This document shows positions 36,238-44,690 of a DNA stretch of 64,000 bases, one piece after another. Each line of letters opens with the position of its first letter. The stretch's first letter is position 1. This DNA comes from Fluviirhizobium alvei (GTDB taxonomy: Bacteria > Pseudomonadota > Alphaproteobacteria > Rhizobiales > Rhizobiaceae). Made by a program: the position numbers and the translations under genes. The stretch is from positions 289,261-353,260 of the forward strand of contig NZ_JAUOZU010000005.1 of the NCBI RefSeq assembly GCF_030551875.1, read 5' to 3'. The notes beneath the pieces are model-generated. The model worked only from the letters and a program-made list of their open reading frames with translations, ran no database searches and was not told the DNA's origin.

Positions 36238-37017
36238 TTACGTCGTCGTTTCCATGCTTTTGCGCAGCAAATCGACGAGGAAGCTCGCCACGACCTCTTG
36301 GCCAGCTTCATTGGCGATCAGGTCGTTGCGGACCTCGATCATGACATTCGCCAGCCCATTTTCAAGGCCGTGAAGTTTGAGTGTATGGGTCACGCCGTCT
36401 GCGGGCCCATAGGGCTCGTTGCGGCGAATATCGTAACCGCCTCTGCGGCCCCCCTCTTCGAGCATGACATCTGCGATGCGACTGTCGCTGTCATGCAGGA
36501 TGCCGATCTCCACCGAACGATGATTGCCCTTGTAGATCGGCGTGAAGGAATGCACCGTCACCAGAACCGTCTTGCGGCCAGCCGCCTTGCGGGCCGCGAT
36601 GGTCTTTTCGAGCGCCGCCTTGAAAGGCGTGTAGATCTCGGCGATCCGCGCGTCGCGTTCGTCTGTCGGGATATCCTGGTTGCCGGGGATCTTGTAGATC
36701 TCGCTGAGCGCCGGCATCGCATCGTCGGATTCAGGCGGGCGGTTGCAATCATAGGCAAGGCGCGAATAATTCTGGTGGATGAGATGGGCATCGAGCGACC
36801 GCGACATCTGTCTTGCGACAGCAAGCGCTCCCGGGTCCCAGGCGATGTGGGCGACGAGTGCTTCGGGACCGAGGCCGAGTGTTCCGAGCGCGCGCGGCAG
36901 CGTCAAGCTCGCATGTTCGCAAACCAGAAGGACATCCCCTGCCCCTTCCGGATTCACATTCGCGACCGTCGGCGCTTCATCCCCCGCAAGCAACTGCATT
37001 GATCCCGTCATCCCCAT
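36238..37017 (-). CDS. N-formylglutamate amidohydrolase family protein (possible gamma-glutamylamide hydrolase)
   Basis: This 259-residue protein (start uncertain among ATGs 37017, 37011 and 36999) matches the NFGase family. It shows VLLVCEHASLTLP with Glu-His zinc ligands, HIAWDPGA, NYSRLAYDCNRP, VTVHSFTPIY and IEVRNDLI. HutG-type enzymes hydrolyse N-formylglutamate to glutamate and formate. It is the first gene of an operon with a gamma-glutamylamide ligase, ADH and ALDH, so it may instead release glutamate from a gamma-glutamyl acid. It is also the only hutG-like gene in the window, about 20 kb from the hut locus. Confidence 0.85.
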   Translation of the reverse strand: MGMTGSMQLLAGDEAPTVANVNPEGAGDVLLVCEHASLTLPRALGTLGLGPEALVAHIAWDPGALAVARQMSRSLDAHLIHQNYSRLAYDCNRPPESDDAMPALSEIYKIPGNQDIPTDERDARIAEIYTPFKAALEKTIAARKAAGRKTVLVTVHSFTPIYKGNHRSVEIGILHDSDSRIADVMLEEGGRRGGYDIRRNEPYGPADGVTHTLKLHGLENGLANVMIEVRNDLIANEAGQEVVASFLVDLLRKSMETTT

Positions 37018-37101
37018 CCGGCCATGCCATTTCTGTAAAGAATTCTTCAAATCGAAAAATCTGTCAATCGGGGGATTGGAAAATACGATCCAAAAAACCT
37101 G

Positions 37102-37141
37102 TTGACTCCCAACCCTGTTTCCATTTGAATTTTCTCAAATG
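37102..37141 (+). promoter_or_regulatory. promoter and inverted repeat before the RpiR regulator gene
   Basis: TTGACT (37102-37107) and TTGAAT (37125-37130) are 17 bases apart, a good sigma-70 promoter. An inverted repeat CATTTGA - ATTTTC - TCAAATG spans 37122-37141 over the -10 box and the predicted transcription start, as expected for an autoregulating operator. Since RNA would start near 37137, the ATG at 37139 would be leaderless. Confidence 0.5.
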
Positions 37142-37174
37142 ATCCAGCGAAGACTGGAGTGGGGAACACGCCGC

Positions 37175-38056
37175 GTGCCAAGCGCAAACAAGACCGTATC
37201 AGACATGATCACCGCGCGTTACGATTCCATGACGCGTGCGGAAAAACAGTTGGCCAACAGCCTTCTCGACAACTATCCGGTGTCGGGCCTGGGTTCGATC
37301 ACGACTGTCGCAGAGGCGGCGAAGGTATCGACCCCCACCGTCGTGCGCATGGTGCAGAAGCTGGGGTTCAAGGGATTCACCGAGTTCCAGGGGCGTCTCC
37401 ACAACGAGCTTGAGGAGACGATCTCCAATCCCATCACCAAGCATGAGCGGATGGCGCCGAACGCACCGGGCGCCCATATCCTGAACCGCTTTGCCGATGC
37501 GGTGATGAACAATATGCGCCAGTCCCTCGGCTCGCTTGATCCGGCGGAATTCGATGCCGCGGCCAAGCTGATCGGCGACCGCAAGCGCGCGATCTATCTG
37601 GCCGGCGGCCGGATTACCGGGGCGATCGCCGAGTATTTTTTCACCCATCTGCAGGTCATTAGGCCGGGCATTACCCGCATTTCCACCAATTCCGCGAGCT
37701 GGCCGCACTATGTGCTGAACATGAGCCGCGGCGACGTGCTGATTCTGTTCGACATCCGGCGTTATGAAAGCCAGCTCGAGGTTCTTGCCCGCGTGGCAGC
37801 CGAACAGGGTGCGGAAATCGTGCTCTTTACCGACAGCTGGGGCTCGCCGATCACCAAACATGCCCGCCACACGTTCCGGCTCGATATCGAGGCACCGTCG
37901 GCGTGGGATTCTTCCGTTGTCACGCTTTTCGTTGTCGAGGCGCTGATCGAGTCCATCCAGGCCTCGCACTGGGAAAAGACCCGCGAACGCATGAGCATGC
38001 TGGAAGGGCTTTTCGAAGCGACGCCGCTTTTTCGAAAGGCGCACAACAAGGAGTAA
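37175..38056 (+). CDS. MurR/RpiR-family transcriptional regulator
   Basis: This 293-residue protein has an N-terminal HTH_6 domain (about 5-75, recognition region ISTPTVVRMVQKLGF-like) and a C-terminal SIS domain (about 115-260, LAGGRITGAIAEYFFTHL). RpiR regulators usually sense phosphosugars, but SIS-domain members in rhizobia also control amine and polyol catabolism. It sits between two divergent arms, so it probably controls both. The start is uncertain: GTG 37175 has GGGGAA upstream, whereas ATG 37139 lies almost at the predicted RNA start. Confidence 0.88.
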   Translation: MPSANKTVSDMITARYDSMTRAEKQLANSLLDNYPVSGLGSITTVAEAAKVSTPTVVRMVQKLGFKGFTEFQGRLHNELEETISNPITKHERMAPNAPGAHILNRFADAVMNNMRQSLGSLDPAEFDAAAKLIGDRKRAIYLAGGRITGAIAEYFFTHLQVIRPGITRISTNSASWPHYVLNMSRGDVLILFDIRRYESQLEVLARVAAEQGAEIVLFTDSWGSPITKHARHTFRLDIEAPSAWDSSVVTLFVVEALIESIQASHWEKTRERMSMLEGLFEATPLFRKAHNKE

Positions 38057-38171
38057 CGGGAGGGGAGAGAAACGTCACTCGATATGCGCCTGTCGAAAAA
38101 CTGTCACACAGGCGTCATCAAGCAAAACTAACAGCCTCATCACGCTGAACCAAACCAAGAGGAGAAGATCA

Positions 38172-39278
38172 GTGAACACCAAGTTGAACTCCGTCATCGC
38201 GCTCACCTGCGCCGCCCTGATGTCGACCACGGCCGTCGTTCGTGCCGATTCCATGGAAGACCTGGTAAAGGCTGCGGAAGCCGAAGGCATGCTGACGACG
38301 ATCGCGTTGCCGCACGACTGGTGCGGTTACGGCGCCGTCATCGAAGGCTTCAAGGCGAAGTATCCGAAGATCACCGTCAACGAACTGAACCCGGATGCCG
38401 GTTCGGCCGATGAAGTCGAAGCCATCAAGGCCAACAAGGACAACAAGGGTCCGCAGGCTCCGGACGTTGTTGACGTCGGTCTCGCTTTCGGCCCGCAGAT
38501 GAAGGCCGAAGGCCTGACGATGCCCTACAAGGTATCGACCTGGGACGAAATTCCGGAAAACATCAAGGATGCCGACGGCCACTGGTATGGTGACTATTAC
38601 GGCGTCATGTCCTTCATCGTGAACAAGGATCTCGTCGCCACCACTCCGAAGGATTGGGCCGACCTCCTGAAGTCCGATTATGCCGGTCAGGTCGCTCTCG
38701 CCGGTGATCCGCGCGCTTCCAACCAGGCCATTCTCGGCGTTCTCGCCGCTGGTCTCGCCCAGGGCGCCAAGGCTGGCAAGGATGCCGGCGAAGCCGGTCT
38801 GAACTACTTTGCCGAACTCAACAAGGCCGGCAACTTCGTTCCGGTTATCGGCAAGTCCGGTACGCTCGCCCAGGGTTCGACCCCGATCGTCGTGGCCTGG
38901 GACTACAATGCCCTGTCCTGGCGCGATACGCTGGCCGGCAACCCGCCGGTTGACGTCGTGGTTCCGGAAAAGGGCGTTCTGGCTGGCGTCTATGTCCAGG
39001 CCATTTCCGCCTACGCTCCGCACCCGAATGCAGCCAAGCTCTGGATGGAGTATCTCTATTCGGACGAAGGCCAGCTCGCATGGCTGAAGGGCTATTGCCA
39101 CCCGGCTCGCTTCAACGCGATGTCGGCTGCCGGCAAGATCCCGAAGGAACTGCTCGACAAGCTGCCGCCGGCTGCCTCCTATGAAAAGGCCTACTTCCCG
39201 ACGCTCGAGGAAGTGGATGCCAACAAGGCTGCCGTTACCGGCGGTTGGGACAAGGTCGTTGGCGCCAACGTCAAGTAA
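38172..39278 (+). CDS. ABC transporter periplasmic binding protein (polyamine/iron type)
   Basis: This 368-residue protein has a signal peptide (residues 1-25, cleaved near VRA-DS) and a type II periplasmic binding fold. PHDWCGYGAVIEGFKAKYP and GHWYGDYYGVMSFIVNKD resemble the spermidine/putrescine and Fe3+ binding protein families. The GTG start has GAGGAG upstream. It heads the ABC operon downstream of the RpiR regulator. Amine substrates fit the divergent catabolic operon; the ligand is not known. Confidence 0.88.
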   Translation: MNTKLNSVIALTCAALMSTTAVVRADSMEDLVKAAEAEGMLTTIALPHDWCGYGAVIEGFKAKYPKITVNELNPDAGSADEVEAIKANKDNKGPQAPDVVDVGLAFGPQMKAEGLTMPYKVSTWDEIPENIKDADGHWYGDYYGVMSFIVNKDLVATTPKDWADLLKSDYAGQVALAGDPRASNQAILGVLAAGLAQGAKAGKDAGEAGLNYFAELNKAGNFVPVIGKSGTLAQGSTPIVVAWDYNALSWRDTLAGNPPVDVVVPEKGVLAGVYVQAISAYAPHPNAAKLWMEYLYSDEGQLAWLKGYCHPARFNAMSAAGKIPKELLDKLPPAASYEKAYFPTLEEVDANKAAVTGGWDKVVGANVK

Positions 39279-39294
39279 GACCTGAATAGAAAGG

Positions 39295-39324
39295 ACCCGT
39301 TCCCGCAACCATGCGGGGGCGGGT
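39295..39324 (+). promoter_or_regulatory. intercistronic hairpin between binding protein and permease genes
   Basis: ACCCG with CGGGT and CCCGC with GCGGG form a two-part stem in the 88-base gap. Such hairpins after binding-protein genes usually stabilise the upstream mRNA and lower downstream expression. No T-run follows, so it should not fully terminate. Confidence 0.6.
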
Positions 39325-39366
39325 TCGTCGCATGAAGCAGACGGTATCCGACGGAGACGAAAGCGC

Positions 39367-40260
39367 ATGGCATCAGCCAGCCCCACGGACCAGACGCCCT
39401 TGCCAAGGGCCAGGAAACTCTCGCTGAACTGGGTCGGCATCCTGCCGTTCGCGGTCTTCGTGCTGCTGTTTCTCATTCTCCCGACGATGAAGATCGTCAT
39501 TGGCGCCTTCCAGACGCCCGATGGCAGCTTTACGCTCGACAATGTCATTGGCCTGTTCACGACCTCGACGCTCTCGGCATTCTGGGTGTCGGCAAAAGTG
39601 AGCGTGGTTTCAGCGCTCGTCGGATGCGCCATTGGATTTGCTATGTCGGCCGCAGCCGTGTTTGGCGGCTTGCCGCGATTTGTGCGCGGTCCGCTCTTGA
39701 CCTTTTCGGGCGTTGCCTCGAATTTTGCCGGTGTTCCGCTCGCCTTCGCCTTTCTCGCGACCATTGGCCCGTCTGGCTTCATCACGATGTATTTCCGGTC
39801 GAATTTCGGTTTCGATCTTCGCATCCATGGCGGCTTCAATCTGCTGTCCTTCTGGGGCCTGACCGTTACCTATCTGTTTTTCCAGATTCCGCTGATGATC
39901 CTGATCATCACCCCGGCGCTCGATGGCCTGAAACGCGAATGGAAGGAAGCGGCCTCGATCCTTGGCGCGACCGGGTTCCAATACTGGCGCTATGTGGCCT
40001 TCCCGATCCTGCTGCCGTCGCTGCTGGGCACATTCGCGCTACTTTTCGCCAACGCATTCGGTGCCGTCGCAACCGCTTTCGCCCTGGCCGGACCGGCGCT
40101 TAACATCGTGCCCATCCTGCTGTTTGCCCAGATCCGCGGCGATGTGCTCGGTGATCCCCATCTCGGCTATGCGCTGGCCTTCGGCATGATTGTCGTCACC
40201 GGTATCGCAAATGCTCTATACATCTGGCTGCGTGCTCGCAGCGAAAGGTGGCTGAAATGA
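39367..40260 (+). CDS. ABC transporter permease, PotB/FbpB-like
   Basis: This 297-residue protein has about six membrane helices and the inner-membrane permease loop EAASILGATGFQYWRYVAFP (the EAA motif contacting the ATPase). It pairs with the next permease. The stop overlaps the next start by ATGA. Confidence 0.9.
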   Translation: MASASPTDQTPLPRARKLSLNWVGILPFAVFVLLFLILPTMKIVIGAFQTPDGSFTLDNVIGLFTTSTLSAFWVSAKVSVVSALVGCAIGFAMSAAAVFGGLPRFVRGPLLTFSGVASNFAGVPLAFAFLATIGPSGFITMYFRSNFGFDLRIHGGFNLLSFWGLTVTYLFFQIPLMILIITPALDGLKREWKEAASILGATGFQYWRYVAFPILLPSLLGTFALLFANAFGAVATAFALAGPALNIVPILLFAQIRGDVLGDPHLGYALAFGMIVVTGIANALYIWLRARSERWLK

Positions 40261-41039
40261 CCCGCGTCTGGTCCTGGGGCGCCCTCTTCTTCGGGCTACT
40301 CTTCTTTGCCCTGCCGCTGATCGGCATGGCGAACTTTTCGCTGAAAATGCGCCGCGGCGTCTATTCCTTCGATGCCTATGGCAAGGTGCTCATGGACCCG
40401 AGTTTCCAGGCCACCTTCGGCTATTCGGTGATCATGGCGCTCTTCACTATCATCTTCGGCGTGTTGCTGGTGGTACCGACGACCTACTGGATCCGGCTGA
40501 AAATGCCGTCGATCCGGCCCTATGTCGAGTTCATCACGCTGCTGCCGCTGGTCATCCCGGCAATCGTCATCGTCTTTGGCTACATCCGGCTCTACAACAC
40601 CTCGAGCTGGCTGCCGCTGACGGGCACAGCCATGGGCACCAATGTGCTGCTGATGTTCGGCTATGCCACGCTCGCCCTGCCCTACATGTACCGCGCCGTC
40701 GATACCGGGCTGCGCACCATCGATGTCGCGACGCTCACCGAAGCAGCCCAGAGTCTCGGCGCCGGCTGGGGCACGATCCTCTTCCGCATCATCCTGCCGA
40801 ATGTGCTGGTCGCGGTTCTGTCGGGCGCGTTCCTGACATTTGCGATCGTCATCGGCGAATTCACCATGGCGGCTCTGCTCAATCGTCCGGCTTTCGGACC
40901 CTACATGCAGTTGCTCGGCGCCAACCGCGCCTATGAACCCGCAGCGCTTGCGGTGATTGCCTTCGGCATCACCTGGGCCTGCATGGGCCTCATTCAGCTC
41001 GTCACCCGTTTCTCCAAGCATACAAGGGCACAGACCTAA
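40257..41039 (+). CDS. ABC transporter permease, PotC-like
   Basis: This 260-residue protein has about six membrane helices and the EAA loop EAAQSLGAGWGTILFRIILP. The ATG at 40257 overlaps the upstream stop (ATGA) and has AAGGTGG before it; the ORF start at 40248 is less likely. The stop overlaps the ATPase start (TAATG). Confidence 0.9.
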   Translation: MTRVWSWGALFFGLLFFALPLIGMANFSLKMRRGVYSFDAYGKVLMDPSFQATFGYSVIMALFTIIFGVLLVVPTTYWIRLKMPSIRPYVEFITLLPLVIPAIVIVFGYIRLYNTSSWLPLTGTAMGTNVLLMFGYATLALPYMYRAVDTGLRTIDVATLTEAAQSLGAGWGTILFRIILPNVLVAVLSGAFLTFAIVIGEFTMAALLNRPAFGPYMQLLGANRAYEPAALAVIAFGITWACMGLIQLVTRFSKHTRAQT

Positions 41040-42100
41040 TGGCCTTCCTCGAAATAGAACACCTGGAAAAAGTCTTCGGTCCCCTGAGGGTGGTGAAGGA
41101 TTTCAACCTGTCGATCCAGAAAGGCGAGTTCATCTCGCTGCTCGGCCCGTCGGGTTGCGGCAAGACCACCGTGCTGCGCATGGTCGCCGGCTTTGAGACC
41201 GCGACTTCAGGCGCCATCCACATCGACGGCAAGAACGTGGTCGACAAGCGACCGAACCAGCGCAACATCGGCATGGTGTTCCAGGCCTATGCGCTGTTTC
41301 CGAACATGACGGTTGCTGAAAATGTCGGCTTCGGCCTCAAGGTCAAGGGCGTGGCGGGCTCGGAAATCGCAAGCCGCGTCACCGAAATGCTGAAGCTCAT
41401 CGGCCTGTCGGAACATGGCAGCCGCTATCCGTTCCAGCTCTCCGGCGGCCAGCAGCAGCGCGTGGCGCTGGCTCGCGCTCTGGCGCCGCGCCCGCAGGTT
41501 CTGCTGCTCGACGAGCCGCTCTCGGCGCTCGATGCCAAGATCCGCGTGTCGCTGCGCGAAGAAATCCGCGAGATCCAGAAGAAGCTGGGCATTACCACCA
41601 TCTTCGTGACCCACGACCAGGAAGAGGCGCTTTCGATCTCCGATCGTATCGTCGTCATGCACCAGGGCATTGCCGATCAGGTCGGATCGCCCTTCGAGAT
41701 CTACAATCGTCCGGCGACCAAGTTCGTCGCCACCTTCGTCGGTACGCTGTCGATGCTCGAAGCGACCGTCATCGATGCCGCTTCCGGCAAGGTGAAGATC
41801 GGCGAAACCGAAGTCACCCTCGCAGAGCCAGTCACCGGCCACAAGGCAGGCGACAAGGTCTCGCTCGCGCTCAGGCCAGAAGCATTGTCGATGGAAAAGA
41901 CCCAAGCCCGCGAAGGCAAGGTGCGCGGTGTCGTGCAGTCGGTGAATTTCCTCGGATCCGTGATCCGCACCAAGATCGATGTCGCGGGCAACATCGTGTC
42001 GTTCGACATGTTCAACAACCCGGCCTACAAGCCGCCGGTTGTCGGCGAAACCATCGATGTCTGGTTCGCCAATTCGGATCTGCTTCTGGTCAGGGACTGA
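41039..42100 (+). CDS. ABC transporter ATP-binding protein, PotA-like
   Basis: This 353-residue ATPase has Walker A GPSGCGKTT, signature LSGGQQQRVALA, Walker B LLLDEPLSALD and a C-terminal TOBE domain (about 270-350). It belongs to the CUT1/MOI group that energises polyamine, iron or sugar importers. It closes the four-gene transporter operon and overlaps the permease stop by TAATG. Confidence 0.93.
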   Translation: MAFLEIEHLEKVFGPLRVVKDFNLSIQKGEFISLLGPSGCGKTTVLRMVAGFETATSGAIHIDGKNVVDKRPNQRNIGMVFQAYALFPNMTVAENVGFGLKVKGVAGSEIASRVTEMLKLIGLSEHGSRYPFQLSGGQQQRVALARALAPRPQVLLLDEPLSALDAKIRVSLREEIREIQKKLGITTIFVTHDQEEALSISDRIVVMHQGIADQVGSPFEIYNRPATKFVATFVGTLSMLEATVIDAASGKVKIGETEVTLAEPVTGHKAGDKVSLALRPEALSMEKTQAREGKVRGVVQSVNFLGSVIRTKIDVAGNIVSFDMFNNPAYKPPVVGETIDVWFANSDLLLVRD

Positions 42101-42128
42101 CCAGAAGCCTCCGGTTCCGGAACATTCT

Positions 42129-42284
42129 TCAGCCGTTCGGCTTGCTGCGATCGACGCTATAGGCGATCGATGAGGGCGTATAACAATGCCAGGCACTGAT
42201 CGGCGCATGATCGAGCGCCGATATTTCATCGTTCCGCGAGAAGGTTTCCGCGCATCTGCGCAAAATTTCACCAAGCAGCTTCAT
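42129..42284 (-). CDS. possible small protein of 51 residues
   Basis: An ORF with GGAG seven bases before the ATG encodes a 51-residue polypeptide beginning MKLLGEILRRCAETFSRND. It is amphipathic at the N-terminus and has two cysteines. It has no recognised family and lies between the ABC operon and a palindromic element. The ribosome site is the main support; it could be fortuitous. Confidence 0.35.
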   Translation of the reverse strand: MKLLGEILRRCAETFSRNDEISALDHAPISAWHCYTPSSIAYSVDRSKPNG

Positions 42285-42338
42285 GACCGATCTCCGCAAT
42301 GGGTTGCGGAGACATCGAAGCAAGCTCTATGCCAGTAA

Positions 42339-42500
42339 TACCAAGCGTCAATGATTGAAACCGATTGCGTGGGACCGGACGCCGTCATCCGACGAGGAGC
42401 ATACCGGAGAGCGATGCAGAGGCATCGGTCGAGGATTGCGACAAAGTCGGGGACGGATGTCCGGTCCCACGCAATCGGTTCCTATCATCGACGCTTGGTA
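42339..42500. repeat. 162-bp palindromic element with 42-bp inverted arms
   Basis: The left arm (42339-42380, TACCAAGCGTC then after a variable stretch AACCGATTGCGTGGGACC) and right arm (42459-42500) are reverse complements with three mismatches in 42. A small perfect hairpin (CGATGC-AGAG-GCATCG, 42412-42427) sits at the exact centre, 42419.5. The whole element would fold into one long RNA hairpin. It resembles rhizobial intergenic mosaic (RIME-like) or MITE-type palindromes. It separates the ABC operon from the MFS gene. Confidence 0.75.
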
Positions 42501-42514
42501 TATCAGGCCCGCTT

Positions 42515-44038
42515 TCAGGCCTTGATGGTCGGCAGGCGGATGTTCTTGAGCATGAGGGCCGCAATCAGGCCGATGCTGATGACGATCGCCATGGTCACGA
42601 AAACCGACTGGAAGGCATTGCCATAGGCGACCATGATCTGCTGGCGCGCTTCGAACGGCAGCGCGGCCACCGCCGCAGGCGTCAGTTCGGCGACATCCTT
42701 GACGCCCGGAATGACCGGCAGCGTTCCGGCGATCGCCGTTCCCAGCACCGCGCCATAGATGGAGATCGCGATCGAAGCGCCGGCCATGCGGGTGAGCGTC
42801 ACGACACCCGTGGACGCGCCGACATCGCGGGGATCGGCGGCATTCTGCACACCGACGACCGGGACCTGCTGGCCGAAACCGGCGCTCATGCCCTGCAGAA
42901 TGAACAAACCCACGATCACATAGAGCGGCGTATGGGCAGGAAGCAGCGCCAGCGTGATGAAGGCGATCAGGAATCCGGATGCCGAAATGATCGAGAAGAT
43001 CTTGTAGCGGCCGGTGATCGAGATCAGGCGACCGGCGGTCAGCGATCCGGTGGCGATCCCCGCGGTAAAGAAGATGAAGAGAAGACCGGCGACGGACGGC
43101 GTCAGGCCTGTGGTGGTCTGCAGATAAAGCGCCAAATAATTGACCGATCCGATGCCCACGGCGCCGCTGACCAGAGAAATGATCAGCAACAGATTGACGG
43201 TCTGGCTGGAAAACAGGCTGAGCGGTATGACCGGTTCTGCGACACGGCGTTCGACGGCAATCCAGCCGAACAGGCAGACGAGACCGAAGGCGACGACCGC
43301 GAGGCTCTGAGGCGCAACGAGCGAACCGAACACCTGGCGCGCATCTGCCCACAGAACCACGCTCGCCACCGCTCCGGCGAGCAGCAGGGCGCCGGCGAAA
43401 TCGATCTGCGGCTTGCGGTGCGGCTTGCGATAGGGCAGCAGCAGACCAAGCCCGATCAGAACAAGCGCGCCCAGCGGCAGATTGATGAGGAAGATCGAGC
43501 GCCAGCCGAAATAATCTGACATCGCCCCACCCAGGGTGGGGCCGATGGCACCGGATGCCATGAGCACAAGGCTCGAATAGCTCTGGTAACGGGCGCGGAC
43601 ACGCGGCTCGAACAGATCTGCATTGATCGAGAAGATCGACACCATGATGCCGCCGCCGCCCAGCCCCTGCAGCACGCGCGCCGCAATCAGCGTATCCATG
43701 GAGACCGCAAAACCGCAGGCCGCAGAACCCAGCGTGAAGATCGCGATCGCAGCCATCATCACATATTTACGTCCGAACAGATCGCCGAGCTTGCCGTAAA
43801 GCGGCATCACCGTGCTGGTGGCGAGCAGATATGCCGAACCGACCCAACTGAACCGTTCAAGGGCGCCGAACTCACCCACGATCGTCGGTAGCGCTGTCGA
43901 GACGATCTGGTTGTCGAGCGTAGCAATGAACATGCCGCCGAGCAACATCAGGAAAACGGCGATGCGGCGGCGATGATCGGGAACGAGCGATGTGAAGGCG
44001 GCGGCCGCCTCAGGGGCGGCTTGAACATGAGCATCCAT
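42515..44038 (-). CDS. MFS transporter, DHA2 family (14 membrane segments)
   Basis: This 507-residue protein has about 14 membrane helices. Early helices carry the DHA2 features DNQIVSTALPTIVGEFG, STVMPLYGKLGDLFGRKYVM (motif A) and ARVLQGLGGGG. It exports drugs or metabolites by proton antiport. It is divergent from a MarR regulator over a 51-bp dyad, a standard repressor-efflux arrangement. The ATG at 44038 gives an intact N-terminus; the longer ORF includes 38 shadow codons over the promoter. Confidence 0.9.
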   Translation of the reverse strand: MDAHVQAAPEAAAAFTSLVPDHRRRIAVFLMLLGGMFIATLDNQIVSTALPTIVGEFGALERFSWVGSAYLLATSTVMPLYGKLGDLFGRKYVMMAAIAIFTLGSAACGFAVSMDTLIAARVLQGLGGGGIMVSIFSINADLFEPRVRARYQSYSSLVLMASGAIGPTLGGAMSDYFGWRSIFLINLPLGALVLIGLGLLLPYRKPHRKPQIDFAGALLLAGAVASVVLWADARQVFGSLVAPQSLAVVAFGLVCLFGWIAVERRVAEPVIPLSLFSSQTVNLLLIISLVSGAVGIGSVNYLALYLQTTTGLTPSVAGLLFIFFTAGIATGSLTAGRLISITGRYKIFSIISASGFLIAFITLALLPAHTPLYVIVGLFILQGMSAGFGQQVPVVGVQNAADPRDVGASTGVVTLTRMAGASIAISIYGAVLGTAIAGTLPVIPGVKDVAELTPAAVAALPFEARQQIMVAYGNAFQSVFVTMAIVISIGLIAALMLKNIRLPTIKA

Positions 44039-44080
44039 GGTGATGACCTGACAATCTTCAATATTTGATTTCGGCAATTT

Positions 44081-44131
44081 ATGTGCTTTTCGCATATATA
44101 TGTCAACGACACATATGTGACAAAAGCATAT
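44081..44131. promoter_or_regulatory. 51-bp dyad, probable MarR operator in the MFS/MarR divergent promoter
   Basis: The dyad is centred at 44106. Outer arms ATGTGCTTTT and AAAAGCATAT enclose the palindromes CATATATATG (44093-44102) and CACATATGTG (44110-44119); 19 of 25 positions pair. It lies 43 bases before the MFS start and 41 before the MarR start. Confidence 0.65.
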
Positions 44132-44171
44132 TTTTCTTGGATGCTGACACATTCTCTGCTAGGAAGGCGTC

Positions 44172-44690
44172 ATGACGATGGAAAATGCAGCCAACCAGAA
44201 CGAACGAAACCCCGATATCGACCGGATCGGCACCGCGATGGCGCGAATGCGCCTGATGATCGGTCGTCGCTATATCGGTCGGGTGGCGATCGCACGTCTC
44301 GGCGCAGGCATGGAACTGTCCGACCTCGATGTGCTGAGCCTCGTCAACCGGCTGGGTCGCGATCGCGAGATCACAATCGGCACTGTGGCCGAAAACATGC
44401 GCGTCGATCACTCCCGTGCCAGCCGGGTCGTAGCCGATCTCGTCAAGCGCGGCATGTTGAAACGCGAGGTTTCGCAGGAGGATGCGCGCCGTACCATCGT
44501 TGCGCTGACTGCGGAAGGCCGATCCTATGTCGATCGCGTCCAGGACATCAAGCAGGACGTTTTGTCGACAGCGCTCGCCGACTGGCCGGCCGAAGATATT
44601 GCCGAATTCGCCCGCCTCTACAATCGCTTCATGCTATCGATGGAGCAGCAGGCCAATGCCTTCGAGGAAGAGCAGTCGAGATCGTCATGA
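44172..44690 (+). CDS. MarR-family transcriptional regulator
   Basis: This 172-residue protein has a winged-helix domain (about 50-125) with recognition helix MRVDHSRASRVVADLVKRG and the wing VSQEDARRTIVALT. It is divergent from an MFS exporter and probably represses both from the 44081-44131 dyad. The inducer is unknown. Its 3' end overlaps the convergent epmB gene by six bases. Confidence 0.9.
   Translation: MTMENAANQNERNPDIDRIGTAMARMRLMIGRRYIGRVAIARLGAGMELSDLDVLSLVNRLGRDREITIGTVAENMRVDHSRASRVVADLVKRGMLKREVSQEDARRTIVALTAEGRSYVDRVQDIKQDVLSTALADWPAEDIAEFARLYNRFMLSMEQQANAFEEEQSRSS

Noticed and set aside
30513..37017. Annotation as the putrescine puuABCDP operon
   Set aside because: No FAD oxidase PuuB or class I amidotransferase PuuD; an Fe-ADH and an NFGase-like enzyme are present instead.
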